A stretch of DNA of 28,817 nt from CBIHON01 sp966211965 (GTDB taxonomy: Bacteria; Pseudomonadota; Gammaproteobacteria; Burkholderiales; Burkholderiaceae_D): NCBI GenBank assembly GCA_966211965.1, contig CBIHON010000055.1, positions 1 through 28,817 on the forward strand, read 5' to 3'. The position numbers and the translations under genes were made by a program. The notes beneath the pieces were generated by a model that saw nothing but the letters and a program-made list of their open reading frames with translations, did not search any database and was not told the origin of the DNA. Shown here one piece after another: positions 23,921 to 28,817 of this stretch (the stretch's first letter is position 1; each line of letters opens with the position of its first letter).

Positions 23921-25435
23921 TTACTTCGATTCGCCCTGCGCCCGATTCACCAGGAATGTCGTCAACAAGGAAACCGGCCTGCCGGTCGCGCCCTTCGCTG
24001 CGCCGCTCTTCCACGCGGTGCCGGCGATATCCAGATGCGCCCAGGTGTATTTCTTGGTGAAGCGCTCCAGGAAGCAGGCGGCGGTGATGCTGCCTGCGGC
24101 CGGGCCGCCGATGTTGGCGATGTCGGCGAAATTCGATTTGAGCTGCTCCTGGTAGCTGTCTTCGATCGGCATGCGCCATGCGGTGTCGCCGCTTGCTTTG
24201 CCTGCCGCCAGCAGTTCCGCTGCCAGCGCGTCATGCGCTTCGTCGTGACGGGTGAACAGGCCGGAATTATGATGGCCCAGCGAGGTGATGCAGGCGCCGG
24301 TCAACGTCGCCACGTCCACCACCACAGCCGGCTTGAAACGCTCGACATAGGTCAGCGCATCGCACAGGATCAGGCGGCCTTCGGCATCGGTGTTCAAGAC
24401 TTCGATGGTTTGGCCGGACATCGAGGTGACGATGTCACCTGGCTTGGTGGCGCGGCCGGAAGGCATGTTTTCGCAAGTCGGGATGACGCCGATTACGTTC
24501 AGTTTGAGTTTCATCTCGGCGATTGCGCGGAAGGTGCCGAGTACCGATGCCGCACCGCACATGTCGTATTTCATCTCATCCATGCCGGCACCGGGTTTCA
24601 GGGAAATGCCGCCGGAATCGAAGGTGATGCCTTTGCCGACCAGCACCGTCGGCGCGTCTTTCGCCTTGCCGCCCATGTGCTTGATGACGATGAATTTCGG
24701 CGGCTCTTCGCTGCCGTTGGTGACCGACAGGAAGCTGCCCATCTTGAGCGCTTCCAGCTGTTTGCGGTCCAGCACTTCGATGCCGAGCTTGAAGTCTTTC
24801 GCGAGTTTTTTTGCCGTGTTGGCGAGGTAGGTCGGGGTGCAGATGTTGCCGGGCAAATTGCCCAGGTCCTTGGTCAGCGCGATGCCGGCGGCCAGCGCTT
24901 CGGCATGGGCCAGAGCAGCTTTGGCGCCGGCTGCCTCGGGGGCGGGAACGGCGAAGGCGGTTTTCTTGACGCCATTCGGAGCCGGATCTTTTTTGCTCTT
25001 GAGACTGTCGCAGCGATACTGGTTGTCGCGCACGGCTTGCACTGCGGCGCGGATCGCCCAGGCTGTGTCGCGTTCCTTGACTTCGCCGAAGGGCAGGGCG
25101 ATCACGGCATCCTGTGCACCTAGCGTGCCCAGAGTGCGGGCCAGGGCTTGCGCTGCGGTTGAGAAGTCTTTGTCCACGACCGGTTCTTCCTTGCCTAAGC
25201 CGAGCAACAGGACACGTTCTGCGGCAACGCCGTCGATCTTGCGCAACAGCAGGCAGGAACCGGGTTTGCCCGTGATATCGCCCGACTTGACTGCGGCGCT
25301 GAGTGCGCCTTTGTGGTCCAGCGCTTGCGCAGCTTGCGACAATTTTTTGTTTTCAAATACGCCGACGACGACGCACGCCGTCTTGCTGCTTGCTATTGTG
25401 GTTTTTGCATCCAATGCTTTTATGCTAAAGTCCAT
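23921..25435 (-). CDS. pepA: Leucyl aminopeptidase (M17 family)
   Basis: PepA removes N-terminal residues from peptides in the cytoplasm; in some bacteria it also binds DNA. The 504-residue protein has an N-terminal alpha/beta domain and a C-terminal catalytic domain with the two-metal site: VGKGITFDSGGISLKPG (Lys and Asp ligands), YDMCGAASV, and the family signature NTDAEGRL with its Asp, Glu and Arg. The start is supported by AAGGAG just upstream. It is divergent from lptF, an arrangement widely conserved in proteobacteria. The expected downstream neighbour holC is not seen here. Confidence 0.95.
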   Translation of the reverse strand: MDFSIKALDAKTTIASSKTACVVVGVFENKKLSQAAQALDHKGALSAAVKSGDITGKPGSCLLLRKIDGVAAERVLLLGLGKEEPVVDKDFSTAAQALARTLGTLGAQDAVIALPFGEVKERDTAWAIRAAVQAVRDNQYRCDSLKSKKDPAPNGVKKTAFAVPAPEAAGAKAALAHAEALAAGIALTKDLGNLPGNICTPTYLANTAKKLAKDFKLGIEVLDRKQLEALKMGSFLSVTNGSEEPPKFIVIKHMGGKAKDAPTVLVGKGITFDSGGISLKPGAGMDEMKYDMCGAASVLGTFRAIAEMKLKLNVIGVIPTCENMPSGRATKPGDIVTSMSGQTIEVLNTDAEGRLILCDALTYVERFKPAVVVDVATLTGACITSLGHHNSGLFTRHDEAHDALAAELLAAGKASGDTAWRMPIEDSYQEQLKSNFADIANIGGPAAGSITAACFLERFTKKYTWAHLDIAGTAWKSGAAKGATGRPVSLLTTFLVNRAQGESK

Positions 25436-25438
25436 GCG

Positions 25439-25467
25439 TTGCTCCTTTGTCGATCCGCAATTATAGA
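25439..25467 (+). promoter_or_regulatory. Putative lptF promoter giving a leaderless mRNA
   Basis: TTGCTC (25439-25444) and TATAGA (25462-25467) are separated by 17 bases. A start site seven bases after the -10 box would fall on the lptF ATG at 25474, and no Shine-Dalgarno precedes that ATG. The -35 box overlaps the pepA ribosome-binding site on the other strand. Confidence 0.45.
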
Positions 25468-25473
25468 CTCCCC

Positions 25474-26604
25474 ATGATCTTTCAGCGCGCCCTCCGACGC
25501 GAATTGGACGCCGCTGCCGGCGCTGTCCTGACTACGCTCTTCACGATTACCATCACGGTGATGCTGATCAAAATCCTCGGCCAGGCCGCGGGCGGCAAGA
25601 TTGCGTCGCGTGACGTGGTCGCGCTGATCGGCTATGAAGCGCTCAATTATCTGCCGGTGCTGCTGATCCTGACCGGCTTCATTTCGGTGCTGCTGGTGGT
25701 CACGCGCAGCTATCAGGACTCGGAAATGGTGGTCTGGTTTGCTTCGGGGCTGAGCCTGATGCGCTGGGTCAAGCCGGTCTTGATCTTCGGCTTGCCGATC
25801 GTTTTCCTCACGGGCTTGCTAAGCTTTGTGGTGACGCCTTGGGCCACCCGCCAGAGCGCGGTGGTCAAGGAACAATTTGAAAAGCGTGAAGATATCGATC
25901 GAGTCTCCGCCGGGAAATTTCACGAGTCGGCATCAGCCGATCGCGTATTTTTTGTTGAAGGCGCCGACAGCGGTTCTTCCAAGCTGAAAAATATTTTCGT
26001 CAATACGATACAAAACGGCCGGGTCAGCGTGGTGGTGGCCAAAGAGGGCGCGACCGAGATGGACCATGGCGATAAATTCCTGATACTGGAGAAGGGCAGA
26101 CGCTACGAAGGCGTGCCGAACCAGGCCGATTTCCAGATCATGGCTTTCGAGCGCTATGGCGTACTGATCGGCCGGCAGGCGCAGGCTCTGGTCGGCGACA
26201 AGTCGGCACGCGCACTGCCGACTGCGGCGCTGCTGCAGGACCGCAACAGTTTCAACATGGGCGAACTGCTGTGGCGCCTGGCGCTGCCGCTGATGGGCTT
26301 GTGCCTGATGCTGCTGGCAATCCCGCTGGGCTTCGTCAATCCGCGCGGCGGCCCTTCGATGAACTTGCTGATCGCCTTGCTGCTGTTCATCATCTACACC
26401 AATGCGGTCAACGTGGTGCAGGCCGCAGTCCAGCAGAATCGGATGCCGTTCGGCCTGGGGTGGTGGCCGATCCACCTGACCGCGCTGTGCATGGCGGTGT
26501 TGCTGTTTGCTTGGCGCCTGAACATGAACAGCCGCTATCATCCGCAGGTCATCATGGCGTCGACCAAGCGCGCTTGTCTGTTCAAGCGCGGAGCGAAGAA
26601 ATGA
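25474..26604 (+). CDS. lptF: LPS export ABC transporter permease LptF
   Basis: LptF is one of two inner-membrane permeases of the LptB2FG complex that extracts lipopolysaccharide from the inner membrane and feeds it to LptC/LptA. The 376-residue protein has the YjgP/YjgQ layout: three N-terminal membrane helices (about 15-120), a periplasmic beta-jellyroll (about 130-250) and three C-terminal helices (about 265-360). The start MIFQRALRRELDAAAGAV is typical. A TTG nine codons earlier overlaps the pepA start region and is less likely. The stop overlaps the lptG ATG by four bases. Confidence 0.93.
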   Translation: MIFQRALRRELDAAAGAVLTTLFTITITVMLIKILGQAAGGKIASRDVVALIGYEALNYLPVLLILTGFISVLLVVTRSYQDSEMVVWFASGLSLMRWVKPVLIFGLPIVFLTGLLSFVVTPWATRQSAVVKEQFEKREDIDRVSAGKFHESASADRVFFVEGADSGSSKLKNIFVNTIQNGRVSVVVAKEGATEMDHGDKFLILEKGRRYEGVPNQADFQIMAFERYGVLIGRQAQALVGDKSARALPTAALLQDRNSFNMGELLWRLALPLMGLCLMLLAIPLGFVNPRGGPSMNLLIALLLFIIYTNAVNVVQAAVQQNRMPFGLGWWPIHLTALCMAVLLFAWRLNMNSRYHPQVIMASTKRACLFKRGAKK

Positions 26605-27749
26605 AGGTATTGCAACGATACTTTGCCGTCGAGATTGCAAGGTCGGTGCTGTTCGTGCTGGCTGCCTTCCTGGCCTTGTTCGCCTTTATCGATTTGATGG
26701 GGGAATTGCGTACGGTGGGGCGAGGCGGTTATCAGTTGCAGCACGCCTTTTTGTACGTGACGATGGGCATGCCCGGCTACATCTATGAGCTGATGCCGAT
26801 CGCGGCCTTGATCGGTACGATTTATACGCTGGCGCAATTCGCCGCGCGCTCCGAGTTCGCGATCATGCGCGTGTCGAGCATGTCGACGCTGACCGCGGGT
26901 TGGATGCTGGCCAAGATCGGCTTGGTATTCGTCGCGATCACGTTCTTGTTCGGCGAGTACATTTCCCCGAAGAGCAGCGCGATGGCCGAGCAATTGAAGT
27001 TGCGTGCCCGCGGCTCGGCGATTTCGCAGGAATTTCGCAGCGGTCTCTGGGCCAAGGATGTGATCAAGGAAAACGGCATCAGCGGCAAGGTTCTGGGATC
27101 GCGCTTTTTGAATGTCCGGGAATTGCGTCCGGACGGTCAACTGGTCGGCCTGAAAATCTATGAGTTCGACCTCGACCTGCACTTGGTGGCGCTGATCACC
27201 GCAGCGCGCGCCGATTACCGGAAAGCCTATACCTGGCGGCTCCAGGACGTGACGGAAACCCGTTTTTCCACCGAGGGGGTAGTCCAGAGCGATGCCGTGC
27301 CCGACATTCCTTCCAGTGTTTCCGCCAAAACCGAGGCGGAGCGCAATTTGATTTCTGAAAATACGCCGGAAATCCTGTCGGTGTCGTTTGCCGATCCGGA
27401 CCGGATGTCGGCCTACGACCTGTCGGTGTACGCGCGGCATCTGAGCGAGAACAAATTGCGCGCCGAACGGTTCGAAATCGCATTCTGGAAAAAAATCATC
27501 TATCCCTTTGCGGTACTGGTGATGATGGCGCTGGCCCTGCCTTTTGCCTATCTGCATTTTCGTTCCGGCGGTGTCAGCCTGAAGATTTTTGCCGGCATCA
27601 TGATCGGGGTCAGTTTTCAATTGTTGAACAGCCTTTTTTCTTACTTGGGTCTGTTGAATACGTGGCCCGCATTGGCGACGGCGCTATTGCCGAGTGCGCT
27701 GTTCCTGCTGTTGGCGGTGACGACACTGTGGTGGGTGGATCGGCATTAA
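26601..27749 (+). CDS. lptG: LPS export ABC transporter permease LptG
   Basis: LptG pairs with LptF in the lipopolysaccharide exporter. The 382-residue protein has the same six-helix plus periplasmic domain plan: helices near 10-35, 55-85 and 95-125, a periplasmic domain (about 130-300) and C-terminal helices (about 305-380). The MKVLQRYFAVEIARSVLFVL start and the GELRTVGRGGY block are typical of LptG. The ATGA overlap with lptF indicates coupled translation. The frame is open far upstream within lptF, but that is an out-of-frame reading. Confidence 0.93.
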   Translation: MKVLQRYFAVEIARSVLFVLAAFLALFAFIDLMGELRTVGRGGYQLQHAFLYVTMGMPGYIYELMPIAALIGTIYTLAQFAARSEFAIMRVSSMSTLTAGWMLAKIGLVFVAITFLFGEYISPKSSAMAEQLKLRARGSAISQEFRSGLWAKDVIKENGISGKVLGSRFLNVRELRPDGQLVGLKIYEFDLDLHLVALITAARADYRKAYTWRLQDVTETRFSTEGVVQSDAVPDIPSSVSAKTEAERNLISENTPEILSVSFADPDRMSAYDLSVYARHLSENKLRAERFEIAFWKKIIYPFAVLVMMALALPFAYLHFRSGGVSLKIFAGIMIGVSFQLLNSLFSYLGLLNTWPALATALLPSALFLLLAVTTLWWVDRH

Positions 27750-27769
27750 AGCGGTCGGCCAGCTGGAGT

Positions 27770-27796
27770 CGGCGAGAAGGGATTGCCGCGTTTTTT
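27770..27796 (+). terminator. Possible rho-independent terminator of lptFG
   Basis: A 6-bp stem (CGGCGA / TTGCCG with one wobble pair, 7-base loop) is followed by CG and six T residues, 20 bases past the lptG stop. Confidence 0.4.
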
Positions 27797-27824
27797 GCCT
27801 GGCCGGCTTCATAAGGACTGGAAT

Positions 27825-28199
27825 ATGAAACGACGTGCACTTATCCTGTTTGCCCATGGCGCTCGCGATCCGCGCTGGGCGCAGCCGTTCCAGCGTCTGC
27901 AAAAGCGCATACAGGCACAGATGCCGGATGTGCTGGTGGCGTTGGCATTTCTCGAACTGATGGCGCCGACCTTACCGGAGTTGGTGCCGCAACTGATTCA
28001 ATCCGGCTGCGATGACATGACCGTGGTGCCCGTGTTTTTCGGGCAAGGCGGCCATGTGTTGCGCGACTTGCCCTTGCTCATCGAGCGCCTACGCCAGGCG
28101 CATCCTGGTTTGACGCTCAATCTGGCCGGAGCAGTGGGGGAAGATCCGCAAGTGCTGGATGCGATCGCGCAGTATTGCATCCGCAGCCTGGGCAATTGA
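27825..28199 (+). CDS. cbiX: Sirohydrochlorin chelatase, short CbiX/SirB type
   Basis: This small cytoplasmic chelatase inserts a divalent metal (Co or Fe) into sirohydrochlorin for cobalamin or sirohaem synthesis. The 124-residue protein matches the single-domain CbiX form. The likely metal ligands are His11 (FAHGARDPRW) and His77 (FFGQGGHVLRDLP). The ATG at 27825 follows AAGGACTGG; a TTG 14 codons earlier is less likely. It lies 75 bp after lptG, separated by a probable terminator, and is convergent with the SnoaL-like gene. Confidence 0.85.
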   Translation: MKRRALILFAHGARDPRWAQPFQRLQKRIQAQMPDVLVALAFLELMAPTLPELVPQLIQSGCDDMTVVPVFFGQGGHVLRDLPLLIERLRQAHPGLTLNLAGAVGEDPQVLDAIAQYCIRSLGN

Positions 28200-28255
28200 T
28201 GCGCGGAGTCGATCGATGAGCCTGGTGCAGTCAAGCGGCCGCATCGATATCCGGC

Positions 28256-28702
28256 TTATTTGCTTTTGATCTGCTCAAAAAATGCGCTGAGATCTTCAAC
28301 GTGCCAGTTCTCGGCGAATTTTTTATCCTTGATCCTGAAAATGTCGACGCCGATGAAGGATACTTTGTTGCCTGAGGGTGGGGCAGTGAAAAAGTGTCCG
28401 GTATGGGTGCCGTCGAAAGAAAAATAAACCAGGACCCGGTCCGCACTCAAGGGCTCCACGATCAACAGGCTTCGTTTCGCATCGGGAAAGCCCGTCGATA
28501 AATTCCTCAGCAGCCCTAGTGTGGCGTTCTTGGTCGACACGCCGGGCGGTGCCTTGCGCGGCGGATGATTTTGATAGTCTTCCGCAAAAAAATCAGAGAT
28601 TGCTTCCTCGTTATACGGCTGCGCTTCAATGGTCTGGTAATACCGCCGGACCAGGCTTATTGCCTCATTCGTATTGATCTGCTCCTGCGGCGTCGATTCC
28701 AT
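28256..28702 (-). CDS. SnoaL-like (NTF2-fold) protein
   Basis: The 148-residue protein looks like the SnoaL-like polyketide cyclase/ester cyclase group: an N-terminal helix (AISLVRRYYQTIEAQPYNEEAISDFFAEDYQNHPP), a middle GLLRNLSTGFPDAKRSLLIVEPLSADRVLVYFSFDGTHTG and a closing FRIKDKKFAENWHVEDLSAFFEQI strand-helix. Many such proteins have no assigned substrate. The ATG at 28702 is chosen because GGAG lies eight bases upstream; the frame is open 32 codons further, but that part reads into the repeat at the window edge. No signal peptide is seen with this start. Confidence 0.8.
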   Translation of the reverse strand: MESTPQEQINTNEAISLVRRYYQTIEAQPYNEEAISDFFAEDYQNHPPRKAPPGVSTKNATLGLLRNLSTGFPDAKRSLLIVEPLSADRVLVYFSFDGTHTGHFFTAPPSGNKVSFIGVDIFRIKDKKFAENWHVEDLSAFFEQIKSK

Positions 28703-28764
28703 TTTGCGTACTCCGGATTGTTGGGCCAGTGCGGCCCTTGGGGAAAATAAAACCGCCTCAATGG

Positions 28765-28817
28765 CTAGAGCAGTTTCATCCTGACCGTACACGGCCAATC
28801 TTGCGCCTGCGATGCTC
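28765..28817. repeat. Partial copy of the CTAGAGC palindromic repeat family, cut by the window edge
   Basis: It begins CTAGAGCAGTTT and contains GCCTGCGATGCTC, matching the left half of the element at 17377-17501 (CTAGAGCGGTTT...GGCCTGCGATGCTC), with divergence in between. The right arm lies beyond the window. Confidence 0.7.

Overview
The window reads as chromosomal DNA of a betaproteobacterium of the Burkholderiales, most likely the Oxalobacteraceae. This is an inference from gene content and protein resemblance: a short type-2 ArgC, an acnD-prpF type methylcitrate operon under a sigma-54 regulator, pepA divergent from lptF-lptG, and a small CbiX. Housekeeping stretches are visibly GC-rich. 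Accessory stretches (about 1.1-5.4 kb and 18.5-23.9 kb) look less GC-rich and carry most of the repeats and mobile-element traces.

Layout. 140-1087 is argC, followed by a terminator and a 157-bp palindromic MITE-like element. 1716-4476 is the most unusual locus: a protein with an N-terminal peptidoglycan-binding-like domain and a C-terminal DUF3289-like domain, overlapped by the first of three tandem paralogous lipoproteins. Lipoprotein copies 2 and 3 are each preceded by a fragment of the 3' end of the DUF3289 gene, so the array grew by duplications that carried part of the upstream gene. It looks like an effector/immunity locus with amplified immunity genes. A DUF1801 gene follows. Then comes a YcxB-like membrane protein gene split by a complete IS66-family element (5452-7082) with matching terminal inverted repeats and an exact 8-bp target duplication; the gene can be rebuilt in frame.

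7599-15778 is a complete methylcitrate (propionate) locus: prpR on the minus strand, divergent from prpB-prpC-acnD-prpF. A consensus -24/-12 sigma-54 promoter lies upstream of prpB, and palindromic repeats sit in the prpB-prpC and acnD-prpF gaps. A decayed gene with an internal stop, exonuclease III (xthA) and an orphan periplasmic binding protein follow.

18596-22898 holds an IS110-type transposase fragment abutting a minus-strand set: multicopper oxidase, secreted tyrosinase and a small partner protein. This is a plausible phenol-oxidation or pigment cassette, probably acquired. After a 1-kb gap of repeats, 23921-28199 returns to core genes: pepA, divergent lptF-lptG (lipopolysaccharide export) and cbiX. 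A SnoaL-like protein gene and the edge of another repeat copy close the window. I saw no rRNA, tRNA or CRISPR array.
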